NCBI GenBank assembly: GCA_017439085.1
Contig: JAFRTU010000016.1
Location: forward strand, 22,059-86,058
From: Clostridia bacterium
Lineage (GTDB): Bacteria > Bacillota > Clostridia > Christensenellales > Christensenellaceae
Direction of reading: 5' to 3'
Length of the DNA: 64,000 bases
Positions within the stretch are counted from its first letter, which is position 1. The number at the start of each line of letters is the position of its first letter. A program made the translations under genes and the position numbers. This document shows positions 46,159 through 54,783 of this stretch, in pieces. Under the pieces are notes generated by a model. The model had not been told where the DNA came from, did not search any database, and worked only from the letters and a program-made list of their open reading frames with translations.

Positions 46159-47082
46159 ATGATCTATACGATTTATCTAAATCCTACTATCGACAAGACG
46201 ATCTACCTCGACGGTTTCAACGTCGGCGGGACCAACAGGGTCAAGAGATCAATGTCACAGGCCGGGGGCAAAGCCCTCAACGTTGCTACGGTTCTCAAGA
46301 ACCTTAAGGTACCCGTGAAGATCTACGGTTTTGCCTGCGAGACTGAGAACGATGTAATCTATGAGGCACTCAGCAACATACCCCATGAGTTCGCCATCCT
46401 CGACGGATTCCCCAGGACCAATATCAAGATAGTCGATACGATCAGACAGGTCACAACTGAGATAAACGACAGAGGTCCTGCAGTGACCGAGAACGACCTG
46501 TTTGCATTCGAGACGCTCCTCAATGATCTTAATGAGGATGATTTCGTGGTGCTTACCGGTTCCCTACCTGTCGGATGCCCTTCCGACTATTACAAGAAGC
46601 TGACAGAGAAGCTCTATTCGAAAGTCATCATAGATGCTTCAGGCGATGCATTGAAAGAGGCAGTAAAGGCAAAGCCGTTCATGCTGAAGCCGAACCTTGA
46701 TGAGCTTTCCCATCTCACCGGCAAGACATATGATCCCTATGAGATCCTGAACATAGTAGAAGACTGCAAACAGCTGATCGCAGAAGGTATAAGCCTTATA
46801 GTCGTATCCATGGGCAGCAGAGGTGCAATACTCGTAAGTGAGAATGAGGCTTACTATTCGAAGGCTCTCATCACTAACCCTGACTCCACTGTCGGTGCAG
46901 GTGACTCAATGCTTGCAGGAGTCCTCTCAGTTCTTTATAAAGGCGGAAGCCTGAAGGATGCCCTCCTTATGGGAACTGCTGCAGCTGCGGCTACGATAAC
47001 CCTTCCCGGAACGACCCTTGCTTCTTCAAAGGAGATCAAGGATATGCTCCCCTCCTCCACGGTAGAGACCATCAATGGATAA
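46159..47082 (+). CDS. PfkB-family sugar phosphate kinase (1-phosphofructokinase-like)
   Basis: A 307-residue kinase of the 1-phosphofructokinase/tagatose-6-phosphate kinase group. It begins MIYTIYLNPTIDKTIYLDGF, has GGKALNVATVLKNL (the sugar-phosphate binding loop) near 36-49, VLTGSLPVGCP, and the catalytic GAGDSMLAGVL near residue 248. Start ATG 46159 follows CGGAGG. No PTS or regulator gene accompanies it; instead it overlaps thrB by eight bases, which is unusual. The substrate is therefore open. Confidence 0.85.
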   Translation: MIYTIYLNPTIDKTIYLDGFNVGGTNRVKRSMSQAGGKALNVATVLKNLKVPVKIYGFACETENDVIYEALSNIPHEFAILDGFPRTNIKIVDTIRQVTTEINDRGPAVTENDLFAFETLLNDLNEDDFVVLTGSLPVGCPSDYYKKLTEKLYSKVIIDASGDALKEAVKAKPFMLKPNLDELSHLTGKTYDPYEILNIVEDCKQLIAEGISLIVVSMGSRGAILVSENEAYYSKALITNPDSTVGAGDSMLAGVLSVLYKGGSLKDALLMGTAAAAATITLPGTTLASSKEIKDMLPSSTVETING

Positions 47083-47974
47083 GATAACAGTTTCCGTTCC
47101 CGCAACATGCGCGAACCTCGGATGCGGTTTCGACTGCTTCGGACTGGCTATTGATATAAGAAACACGGTAACCGCCGAAGTTTCTGACAGACTGCATATC
47201 GAGTCCGATCTCAATGACCCGTCCATACCGCTTGACGAAACGAATCTAATATATCGCTCTGCAATCATGACTGCAGAGCGCTTTTCTAAATGTCTTCCCC
47301 CGCTGAAGCTGATCCAGCATGACAGGATACCTCTTTCAAGCGGCATGGGGAGTTCATCCGCATGCACCGTTGCAGGCATTTATATAGCAAAAAGTATCCT
47401 TGGTATAGAGATGTCTGATGATGAGGCCCTTAAGATAGCCACAGATATAGAGGGACATCCGGACAATGCGGCTCCCTGTATTTTCGGCGGTTTGACTGTC
47501 TGCATGAAAAAAGACGGCAGGCTAATAAAGAAGACACTCCCTGTGAAGGATGATCTTTCCGTCTTGGTTTGCCATCCTTCCTTCAGATTCTCGACCGAAG
47601 AAGCAAGAAGACTTCTTCCGAAGACGGTCCCCATGGGAAAAGCTGTTTCAAATATAGCAGGAGCTTCCCTTTTCATTGCTTCTGTTCTTTCGGGAGATTA
47701 TTCCCTTCTTTCGGAAAGCCTTGATGATTCGCTCCATCAGCCCTACAGAAAAGCACTTATTAGAGGATACGATGAAATAACCTCCTTTGCCATTGGGAAC
47801 GGAGCTCTCGGTACCTGCATTTCCGGAGCCGGCCCTTCAGTACTCATTTTTTCGGATACAAGGAGGCTCGATGATCTCAGAGAGAAGATCTCGGGCTTTG
47901 CTGCCTCTCTGGAGGATCACTGGGATATATATCCTTCCTCCATATCTAAGCAGGGTGTCATCGTTTCATTCTGA
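47075..47974 (+). CDS. thrB: Homoserine kinase
   Basis: GHMP kinase that phosphorylates homoserine for threonine synthesis. The 299 residues have PATCANLGCGFDCFGLAID near 8-26, the ATP loop IPLSSGMGSSSACTVAGI near 88-105, and the C-terminal CISGAGPSVLIF. It overlaps the preceding sugar kinase, so the two are translated together. The partial homoserine dehydrogenase gene is 46 kb away, so the threonine genes are scattered; threonine synthase is not seen. Confidence 0.93.
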   Translation: MDKITVSVPATCANLGCGFDCFGLAIDIRNTVTAEVSDRLHIESDLNDPSIPLDETNLIYRSAIMTAERFSKCLPPLKLIQHDRIPLSSGMGSSSACTVAGIYIAKSILGIEMSDDEALKIATDIEGHPDNAAPCIFGGLTVCMKKDGRLIKKTLPVKDDLSVLVCHPSFRFSTEEARRLLPKTVPMGKAVSNIAGASLFIASVLSGDYSLLSESLDDSLHQPYRKALIRGYDEITSFAIGNGALGTCISGAGPSVLIFSDTRRLDDLREKISGFAASLEDHWDIYPSSISKQGVIVSF

Positions 47975-47993
47975 TCAAAACAGTAACATAAGA

Positions 47994-48024
47994 AAGACCC
48001 CGGTCATAAAGGACCGGGGTCTTG
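47994..48024. terminator. Bidirectional terminator between thrB and hydA
   Basis: AAGACCCCGGTC pairs with GACCGGGGTCTT around a six-base loop; T-rich sequence follows on both sides. Confidence 0.9.
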
Positions 48025-48038
48025 TTTGTTTTATCTTA

Positions 48039-49814
48039 TTATTTGAGAGGTCTGAATCCTTCTCTTGCAGCATATGTTGTGTGAAGGAGTTCATGTGCCT
48101 TGTGAGAGTTGGGCTCTCCAAGATATTTCTCATACAGTTCCTTGATCTGAGGATTGTTATGGGACTGGCGGATCACCTGTCTCTCATCCTCTGAATAGAG
48201 GGCCTTAGCTCTCTTTTCCTTATAGGTGTCAAGGATATCGATGTCTTCGTTAGGCAGGAAGCATGGTTTTACGTATGGCTGGCCTCCGCCGTTGATGCAT
48301 CCACCCGGGCATCCCATGATCTCTATGAACTGATATTTGGACTTTCCTTCGCGGATCTCGTCGAGGAGCACCTTTGCGGACTTCATTCCGGAAGCGATGG
48401 CAACGTTCACTACAGTACCGTTGATATCGATGGATGCTTCTCTTATTCCTGCATCATGTCCTCTGACTTCCTCAAACGTGATGCGGTCTTTCTCCTTGCC
48501 GGTGAGCACGTAGTAGACTGTTCTTAAAGCAGCCTCCATGACTCCTCCGGTAACTCCGAAGATGACTCCTGCGCCTGAGTAATCGCCCATGATGTCGTTA
48601 TCCCATTCCTCATCCGGAAGACGTGTGAAGTTGATTCCTGAACGCTTGATCATCTTTGCAAGCTCTCTTGTGGTGATGACTGCGTCCACATCCCTTATTC
48701 CGTTGACTTCCATCTGGTCTCTCTGCTTTTCGAACTTCTTTGCTATGCAAGGCATTACTGAAACGACGAATACGTCCTTAGGATCAAGGCCGTTCTGCTG
48801 TGCCCAGTAAGACTTGATGACAGCACCCTGCATCTGATGAGGTGACTTGCAGCTTGAGAGATGCGGGAGAAGATCTCCGTAGTTGTACTCGGCATAGTTT
48901 ACCCAACCAGGTGAGCAGGAAGTGATCATAGGAAGCACTCCGCCGTTCTTCATCCTGTTAAGGAGCTCTGTTCCCTCTTCCATGATGGTGAGGTCAGCAC
49001 CGAAGTTGACGTCATAAACTCTCTCGAAACCAAGTCTTCTTAATGCAGCTATCATCTTTCCGGTGACCGGAGTTCCGATAGGATATCCGAATTCCTCTCC
49101 GAGTGCAGCTCTGACTGCAGGAGCAGCCTGAACCACTACATGCTTTCCGTTCTTAAGGGCTTCGTCGACCTTATAGATCTCGGAATGCTCCATAAGAGCA
49201 CCTGTCGGACATACATTCACGCACTGTCCGCACTGGATGCACGGAGATTCATTGAAGCTTCTGTTCTCAGCAGGAGATACGAATGTCTTGAATCCTCTGT
49301 TCTCGAATCCGAGGATTCCGAGTCCGTGAGCATTCGAGCATCTTGCTATGCATCTTCCGCAGAGGATGCACTTGGATGTATCTCTTACGAGTCCCGGAGC
49401 AAGTACGTCGAGATGTGTCTCTGAATGTACACCCTGGAACGCGCCTTCTCTGGCTCCCGTAAGGGTAGCTACATGGAGAAGCTCGCACTTTCCGTTCTTC
49501 TCGCACTGCTGGCAGTTCTGATTGTGGTTGGAGAGCAGAAGCTCTACGCTCTTTCTTCTTGCCTCAACGGCCTTCGGGGAAGAGATCCTTATCTCCATTC
49601 CTTCGTTCACAGGATATACGCAGCTAGCAACGAGGCCTCTGGCTCCGGTAGCTTCAACAAGGCATACACGGCATGAACCGATATTGCATTCGCCATGATT
49701 GAACGTACACAGAGAAGGGATATCGTATCCGCATCTCTTTGCAGCCTCTAATATGGTGAGTCCACTTTCAACCTGATATGGAACACCTTCTATTTTGATG
49801 TTTACTAATGACAT
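48039..49814 (-). CDS. hydA: NAD-linked [FeFe] hydrogenase, catalytic subunit
   Basis: H2-evolving subunit of an electron-bifurcating hydrogenase, 591 residues. From the N-terminus: a [2Fe-2S] domain (Cys36, 48, 51, 65), a His-Cys3 cluster (HNQNCQQCEKNGKC), two [4Fe-4S] ferredoxin motifs (CILCGRCIARC, CIQCGQCVNVC), and the H-cluster motifs TSCSPGW, MPCIAKKFE and EIMGCPGGCINGGGQP. A small-subunit-like tail follows. It comes last after hydC and hydB, 13 bp after the latter. Such complexes couple H2 production to NADH and reduced ferredoxin. The maturases HydE, F and G are not in this window. Confidence 0.95.
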   Translation of the reverse strand: MSLVNIKIEGVPYQVESGLTILEAAKRCGYDIPSLCTFNHGECNIGSCRVCLVEATGARGLVASCVYPVNEGMEIRISSPKAVEARRKSVELLLSNHNQNCQQCEKNGKCELLHVATLTGAREGAFQGVHSETHLDVLAPGLVRDTSKCILCGRCIARCSNAHGLGILGFENRGFKTFVSPAENRSFNESPCIQCGQCVNVCPTGALMEHSEIYKVDEALKNGKHVVVQAAPAVRAALGEEFGYPIGTPVTGKMIAALRRLGFERVYDVNFGADLTIMEEGTELLNRMKNGGVLPMITSCSPGWVNYAEYNYGDLLPHLSSCKSPHQMQGAVIKSYWAQQNGLDPKDVFVVSVMPCIAKKFEKQRDQMEVNGIRDVDAVITTRELAKMIKRSGINFTRLPDEEWDNDIMGDYSGAGVIFGVTGGVMEAALRTVYYVLTGKEKDRITFEEVRGHDAGIREASIDINGTVVNVAIASGMKSAKVLLDEIREGKSKYQFIEIMGCPGGCINGGGQPYVKPCFLPNEDIDILDTYKEKRAKALYSEDERQVIRQSHNNPQIKELYEKYLGEPNSHKAHELLHTTYAAREGFRPLK

Positions 49815-49827
49815 ATGTATTCTCCTG

Positions 49828-51711
49828 TTAGATCTTTTCTATAGCCTTAAACTTACAAGTATCAATACATGCGCCGCACTTCACGCACTTCGTAGCATCG
49901 ATGACGAAGGAAGCGAGTTTGTGTCCGGGTGCGATGTAATCGCTTCTTGTAATGCAGTTGGCCGGGCAGCCTCTTGAGCACATTCCGCATCCGATGCACT
50001 TATCAGGATCGATATGGTACTGCATGAGGTTCTTGCAGACATGTGCCGGGCACTTCTTGTCGACTATATGAGCGATGTATTCATCCCTGAAGTGAGCAAG
50101 TGTGGAGTTGATCGGGTTTGCTGCCGTCTGTCCGAGAGCGCACAGGGAGTTTGCCTTTACGGTATTGCTGAGCTCATCAAGCTCTTCAAGGTCGTGCATT
50201 GTGCCGTTTCCTTCCGTGATCTTGGTGAGGATCTCGAGCATCCTCTTGGTACCGATACGGCAAGGTGTGCATTTACCGCAGGATTCATCGCAGATGAAGT
50301 CCATATAGAACTTAGCAACGTCTACCATGCAGTTGTCCTCGTCCATGACTATGGCACCGCCGGAACCCATCATGGAGCCCTTTGCAACGAGGTTATCGAA
50401 GTCGATCGGCTCGTCCAGGTATTCCTCGGTGAGGCATCCGCCTGAAGGTCCTCCTGTCTGGATGGCCTTGAATTTCTTTCCGTTAGGTATTCCGCCGCCG
50501 ATATCGTAGATGAGCTCTCTGAGCGTGGTGCCCATAGGAACCTCAACGAGTCCGACGTTATTGACTTTTCCACCAAGTGCGAACACCTTCGTGCCCTTGG
50601 ATCTTTCTGTTCCGACTTCTGCAAACTTGGATGCGCCGTTCCTTAAGATAAATGGAACGCATGCCAGTGTCTCAACGTTGTTGACGATGGTCGGCTTGCC
50701 CCAGAGTCCCTTTACTGCCGGGAACGGGGGTCTCGGTCTTGGCATTCCGCGCTTTCCTTCTATGGAGTTCAGGAGTGCTGTCTCTTCGCCGCATACGAAT
50801 GCGCCGGCTCCGAGACGCAGATGGCAGTCAAAGCTGAATCCTGATCCCATGATATTCTCGCCAAGAAGTCCTATCTCCTTAGCCTGAGCTATAGCGATCT
50901 TAAGTCTCTTGACAGCGATAGGATATTCGGCTCTTACGTAGAAGTAACCGTTGTTTGCTCCGATCGCATATCCGGCTATAACCATTCCCTCGATGACTGC
51001 GAGCGGGTTTCCTTCAAGTATGCTTCTGTCCATGAATGCTCCGGGGTCTCCCTCGTCGCCGTTGCATACCACATACTTCTCATTTCCCTGACTTGCAAGT
51101 GCAAACTGCCACTTTCTTCCTGTCGGGAAACCGCCGCCGCCTCTTCCTCTGAGTCCGGAAGCCAGAACTTCGTCGATGACTTCCTGCTGGGTCATGGTAA
51201 GAGCTCTCTTAAGTCCCTCATATCCACCCATTCCGAGGGCTTCATCTATATCCTCGGGATTGATGACTCCGCATCCGTGGAGAGCGACTCTTCTCTGCTT
51301 CTTATAGAAGTTGATGTCGTCCTGCTTCGTGACCTTTTCCTTCGTTACCGGGTCCACATAAAGCAGTCTTTCTACTATCTGATTGTTGATAAGGTCTGTC
51401 TCTACTATATCCTCGACATCCTCAAGCTTCACGAGCCTGTAAAGAGTGTCCTCAGGATAGATCTTGACGAACGGTCCCTGTGAGCAGAAGCCAAAGCATC
51501 CTACTATATTGACAGTGACTTTGTCAGCCAGTCCCTTCTCAGCAATGATCCTGTCGAATTTTTCCTTGATCTCCTCGGAATGGCTGGAGAGACATCCGGT
51601 TCCTCCGCACAGCACCACATGGCGCTTTCCGTCGAGACCCTTGATCTTTGCATCGAGGCATTTGGTACATGCAACCGATTTTTCGTTGAACTGTTCTACA
51701 TTCTGTATCAT
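49828..51711 (-). CDS. hydB: NAD-linked hydrogenase flavoprotein subunit (NuoF-like)
   Basis: A 627-residue NADH-binding subunit. An N-terminal thioredoxin-like [2Fe-2S] domain (CGGTGCLSS near 35-43, CFGFCSQGP near 71-79) is followed by the NuoF core with GLRGRGGGGFPTGRKW (NADH), the FMN-site GDEGDPGAFMDR and the [4Fe-4S] motif SCGKCTPCRIGTKRM. The C-terminus adds two ferredoxin clusters (CIGCGMCSRGCP, CVKCGACIDTCK). This layout matches HydB/HndC of bifurcating hydrogenases. It overlaps hydC by four bases. Confidence 0.95.
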   Translation of the reverse strand: MIQNVEQFNEKSVACTKCLDAKIKGLDGKRHVVLCGGTGCLSSHSEEIKEKFDRIIAEKGLADKVTVNIVGCFGFCSQGPFVKIYPEDTLYRLVKLEDVEDIVETDLINNQIVERLLYVDPVTKEKVTKQDDINFYKKQRRVALHGCGVINPEDIDEALGMGGYEGLKRALTMTQQEVIDEVLASGLRGRGGGGFPTGRKWQFALASQGNEKYVVCNGDEGDPGAFMDRSILEGNPLAVIEGMVIAGYAIGANNGYFYVRAEYPIAVKRLKIAIAQAKEIGLLGENIMGSGFSFDCHLRLGAGAFVCGEETALLNSIEGKRGMPRPRPPFPAVKGLWGKPTIVNNVETLACVPFILRNGASKFAEVGTERSKGTKVFALGGKVNNVGLVEVPMGTTLRELIYDIGGGIPNGKKFKAIQTGGPSGGCLTEEYLDEPIDFDNLVAKGSMMGSGGAIVMDEDNCMVDVAKFYMDFICDESCGKCTPCRIGTKRMLEILTKITEGNGTMHDLEELDELSNTVKANSLCALGQTAANPINSTLAHFRDEYIAHIVDKKCPAHVCKNLMQYHIDPDKCIGCGMCSRGCPANCITRSDYIAPGHKLASFVIDATKCVKCGACIDTCKFKAIEKI

Positions 51712-52199
51712 TGAGCTGCACCTTCCTTTTCTCTGAGTTCCTTAAGAATATGCGGAACCTTCTCCACGGAAACCTTCGGATATACCTGCCCGCTGATGCT
51801 TACTGCAGGAGCGATACCGCAGGCACCTATGCAGCGAAGAGCATCGAGAGTGAACAGACCGTCTTCAGTGGTCTCTCCCGGCTTGATCCCGAGCAGTTCA
51901 GAGAACTTGTCGATTATCTGCTGAGCGCCCTTGACATAGCATGCAGTACCAAGACAGCATCCGATGATGTACTTGCCCTTCGGCAAAAGGGAGAAAAAAG
52001 AATAAAACGTTACGACTCCGTAGATCTCTGCCACAGATATTCCCGTCTTTTTGGAGACAAGTTCCTGGACTTCAAGCGGAATGTAACCATACTCATTCTG
52101 AATATCGCTGAGGATCATCATAAGAGGAGTCTTCTCGTCCGTATAACGATCGCAGATCTCGTTGATCTTCAGAACAGCATTTTCACTAAGTTTTGCCAT
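51708..52199 (-). CDS. hydC: NAD-linked hydrogenase subunit, NuoE-like
   Basis: A 163-residue thioredoxin-fold [2Fe-2S] subunit (HydC/HndA). It shows the N-terminal helical part with SDIQNEYGYIPLEVQELVS, the first cysteine pair in CCLGTACYVKGAQ and the second in CIGACGIAPAVSI. First gene of hydC-hydB-hydA; start ATG with AAGGAAGG upstream. A palindrome over the transcription start suggests redox or metabolite control. Confidence 0.94.
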   Translation of the reverse strand: MAKLSENAVLKINEICDRYTDEKTPLMMILSDIQNEYGYIPLEVQELVSKKTGISVAEIYGVVTFYSFFSLLPKGKYIIGCCLGTACYVKGAQQIIDKFSELLGIKPGETTEDGLFTLDALRCIGACGIAPAVSISGQVYPKVSVEKVPHILKELREKEGAAQ

Positions 52200-52268
52200 A
52201 CAACTATTCCTTCCTTTATACTAATTGACAAAAAACGATAAGAAACCACTGCCGACGGGCAGCAATAC

Positions 52269-52309
52269 TTAACCGTTAATATTATATAGGAAACGGCATG
52301 TGTTTTAAA
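52269..52309 (-). promoter_or_regulatory. Hydrogenase promoter with palindrome at the start site
   Basis: Minus strand TTTAAA (-35, 52304-52309), 17 bp, TATAAT (-10, 52281-52286). The palindrome TTAACCGTTAA (52269-52279) covers the expected start. Upstream, 52317-52332 reads TTGTTAAATCAGTTGT on the minus strand, one good half of a Rex-type site (TTGTTAA) with a poor second half. Control by a NADH-sensing regulator is possible but unproven. Confidence 0.6.
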
Positions 52310-52365
52310 GTACGAGACAACTGATTTAACAAGGATTTGTGTTTTTATTTTTAGCCTAAACGGAC

Positions 52366-52405
52366 AAAAAAAAGAACGATATCCCTTTCAGCATACGGGA
52401 TACCG
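52366..52405 (-). terminator. Intrinsic terminator after the ABC transporter operon
   Basis: Minus-strand stem CGGTATCCC/GGGATATCG (9 bp, one G-U) with an eleven-base loop followed by TTCTTTTTTTT. Confidence 0.88.
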
Positions 52406-52411
52406 TCCCTT

Positions 52412-52960
52412 TCAGATATCTATTACGGGAATTTTCAGCATTTCAGCTTCTTCTGCCTGATGCGTCGTTATGAAAAAAGGTTTATGCTCTCTTAGTATAA
52501 GATCTGCCGCTATCTCCCTGAGTCTTGTGTCGAGTCCCTTGAATGGTTCATCCAGGAACAGCATGTCACCTTCATAATAAAGTGCTCTTGCAAGTGCCAC
52601 TCTTCTCTTCATACCGCCTGACAGTTCATCCGGCTTCATGTCAGATGGTATCTCAAGAGCATCCAGGATCTGCAGTGCTCTTTCCTCCCCCGCATTATTG
52701 TTCACTACTGTCACATTTTTAAGTACGGGATACCACGGGAGCAGTCTGTCTTCCTGAAACACGAATGCAGGTCTTTGGGGTTTTGGCTCAATGATGCCCT
52801 TTTCAGGGATCAGAAGACCGCCAATAAGAAACAACAGCGTCGTCTTTCCCCTTCCGGAAGGCCCCATTATACACGCCCCGGCATCCGGGATCACAAGAGA
52901 AAGATCACTGAATATCTGCTTATCTCCGTATCTGAAAGAAAGATCTTCTATCTTCATCAT
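52412..52960 (-). CDS. ABC transporter ATPase, NitT/TauT type, compact
   Basis: A 182-residue ATPase, shorter than the usual 240-260 residues. All core motifs remain: Walker A GPSGRGKTT near 33-41, Q-loop FVFQEDRLLPW, signature LSGGMKRRVALARAL, Walker B MLFLDEPFKGLD and the switch His in FITTHQAEEAE. The C-terminal extension of larger members is missing. It overlaps the permease gene by four bases and energises it. Confidence 0.9.
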   Translation of the reverse strand: MMKIEDLSFRYGDKQIFSDLSLVIPDAGACIMGPSGRGKTTLLFLIGGLLIPEKGIIEPKPQRPAFVFQEDRLLPWYPVLKNVTVVNNNAGEERALQILDALEIPSDMKPDELSGGMKRRVALARALYYEGDMLFLDEPFKGLDTRLREIAADLILREHKPFFITTHQAEEAEMLKIPVIDI

Positions 52961-53784
52961 GAAACCTTCCTCCCTTCAAATACCGTGATAATGTGTCTGA
53001 TCAGTTTCTCCAGGATATAGCTCATTATAATTACGACAGCTGTCCAGGCAAACAAAGAAGGTGTCTCAAGGTAGATCTTTGAATAGTAAAGATCCGATCC
53101 GATGGCATACTTCGGCTGACACAGCACTTCGGCAGCTATTCCGGATTTCCATGCGAGTCCGAGGGAAGTAAGAGTGGCAGCCCTGAATCCCGGGACAGCA
53201 GAAGGAATGTATATATGTCTTAACTGCTCGAGTTTCGTAAAACCATATGCTCTTCCCATCTGAAGGAGATCCTTGTCAGTGGAGGCAAATTCCTCAGAGA
53301 GGTTTCCCCATATCACGGGGACGACCATGAGCATCGACATGAAGACCGGTACGTTTGATTTGCCCATCCACAAAAGTGCAAGGATGATGAAAGATGCGAC
53401 CGGCGTTGCCCTTACTATCCTTATCACCGGCGAGATGAATGTATCAGCCATTTTTGAGAACGAAGTGATGAGAGACAGAGCAGCCCCGGCTATGATCCCC
53501 AACAGATATCCGCTCAGTACTCTTAGCAGAGTGGTCCCTGTCGCTCTCCAGAAGTCACCATCCCTGACCATTCCTGCCATTTCCTTAAGAACGGCAAAAG
53601 GACCGGGAAGTATCAGTTCCTTCCCGATCTTATTTGCTAAGAGCCACCATATAAGGCACCAGAACAAAAGAGCTGAGATGCCTTTCAGTGCGCCTGTAAC
53701 TATCTTATTGGAATGTTGTATAGAAATCCTCTCCCGGAATCTTTCCTCCGATGGATTTCGGGTCTGCTTTGAACAAGACTTCAT
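52957..53784 (-). CDS. ABC transporter permease, NitT/TauT type
   Basis: A 275-residue inner-membrane permease with six hydrophobic segments and the EAA loop GRAYGFTKLEQLRHIYIPSAVPG near 185-208, followed by SLGLAWKSGIAAEV. The ATG at 53784 (GAAGGG upstream) lies 80 bp inside the substrate-binding gene; no other standard start is available until residue 69, so the long overlap seems real. The family imports nitrate, sulfonates, taurine, thiamine precursors and similar compounds. Confidence 0.88.
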   Translation of the reverse strand: MKSCSKQTRNPSEERFRERISIQHSNKIVTGALKGISALLFWCLIWWLLANKIGKELILPGPFAVLKEMAGMVRDGDFWRATGTTLLRVLSGYLLGIIAGAALSLITSFSKMADTFISPVIRIVRATPVASFIILALLWMGKSNVPVFMSMLMVVPVIWGNLSEEFASTDKDLLQMGRAYGFTKLEQLRHIYIPSAVPGFRAATLTSLGLAWKSGIAAEVLCQPKYAIGSDLYYSKIYLETPSLFAWTAVVIIMSYILEKLIRHIITVFEGRKVS

Positions 53785-54766
53785 AATACCCTTCGATAAA
53801 CTCTTTCATTTCATCGCCTTTTGCGAATATGAGGTTGCAATCCGGTATGGCCTTGGTAGCCACAGCGGCAGCAGGCACTATCTCATACTTCTCACAGAGC
53901 TCTCCTGCTTCCTTGGGATTGTCCTTGACATAGTTGATGGATTCCTCATATTCCTTGAGGAAGTCCTCGACAGCCTTAGGATTCTGCTCCAGGAATTCCT
54001 TTCTCACTACGACACACCCCATTATGAGCTTGCTGTCAGAGTTGACCTTGCTCCACTCTTCCGTAAGGTTGAGAGCGATCTTAACATCCTGATTCTTGAT
54101 TAGTACTGTCGTGACGGCAGGTACGGGAAGCATGCAGATCTTCACATCTCCCGCAGCCATCTTCGTCACAAGTTCAGCGCTGTCAAGGAACTCTATCTCT
54201 ACGTCCTTTGCAGGATCAAGGCCGTTTTCCGTAAGTATGTAATTGAGAACATATTCGGGGTTCGAGCCCTGACCTACTGCATATATCTTCTTTCCCTTAA
54301 GATCAGACACGCTCTTTACGGTATCCCCGTTTTCAAGTATATAAAGCACTCCTGCCGTGTTAAGTGCAAGGATCTTCACCTCGCCTTCGGTCTTATTGTA
54401 CAGAGAAGATGCAACGTTCGTAGGTATTGCGGAGATATCCACCTTTCCTGCGGCCACCTGGCTGACCAGATCGGTCGCTTCAGCCGCAAGGGATACCTCG
54501 TATTCGTTCAGGGAAGTTCCCTCTTCGTTCTTCTTGAGAAGATAGCTTGCGCCTATACCTGTCGGACCCTTCAGTATTCCGAACCTTATATGAGCCTTTT
54601 CCGCGATCTCAGACGATACCGGTTCAGACGGAACTTGCGATGATGAGACTACGGAAGAGCTTTCTTTTGACGGTACTGCGGATGAAGGTGTCTGTTCCTT
54701 CTTGCATCCGGATACCACTGCCAGAAGCATCATCACTGCGATTACAAACGAGATGATTTTTTTCAT
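53705..54766 (-). CDS. Substrate-binding lipoprotein of the ABC transporter
   Basis: A 353-residue exported lipoprotein. The signal peptide MKKIISFVIAVMMLLAV ends in the lipobox VSGC (Cys21); a Ser/Pro-rich linker (about 25-55) follows. The mature domain is of the NMT1/SsuA/TauA type: FGILKGPTGIGASYLL, VDISAIPTNVASSLYN and KGKKIYAVGQGSNPEYVL. The substrate is not evident. ATG 54766 is chosen because GGAG lies eight bases upstream; an earlier ATG overlaps the regulator gene. Confidence 0.88.
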   Translation of the reverse strand: MKKIISFVIAVMMLLAVVSGCKKEQTPSSAVPSKESSSVVSSSQVPSEPVSSEIAEKAHIRFGILKGPTGIGASYLLKKNEEGTSLNEYEVSLAAEATDLVSQVAAGKVDISAIPTNVASSLYNKTEGEVKILALNTAGVLYILENGDTVKSVSDLKGKKIYAVGQGSNPEYVLNYILTENGLDPAKDVEIEFLDSAELVTKMAAGDVKICMLPVPAVTTVLIKNQDVKIALNLTEEWSKVNSDSKLIMGCVVVRKEFLEQNPKAVEDFLKEYEESINYVKDNPKEAGELCEKYEIVPAAAVATKAIPDCNLIFAKGDEMKEFIEGYYEVLFKADPKSIGGKIPGEDFYTTFQ

Positions 54767-54783
54767 TACTGTTACTCCTTGTT

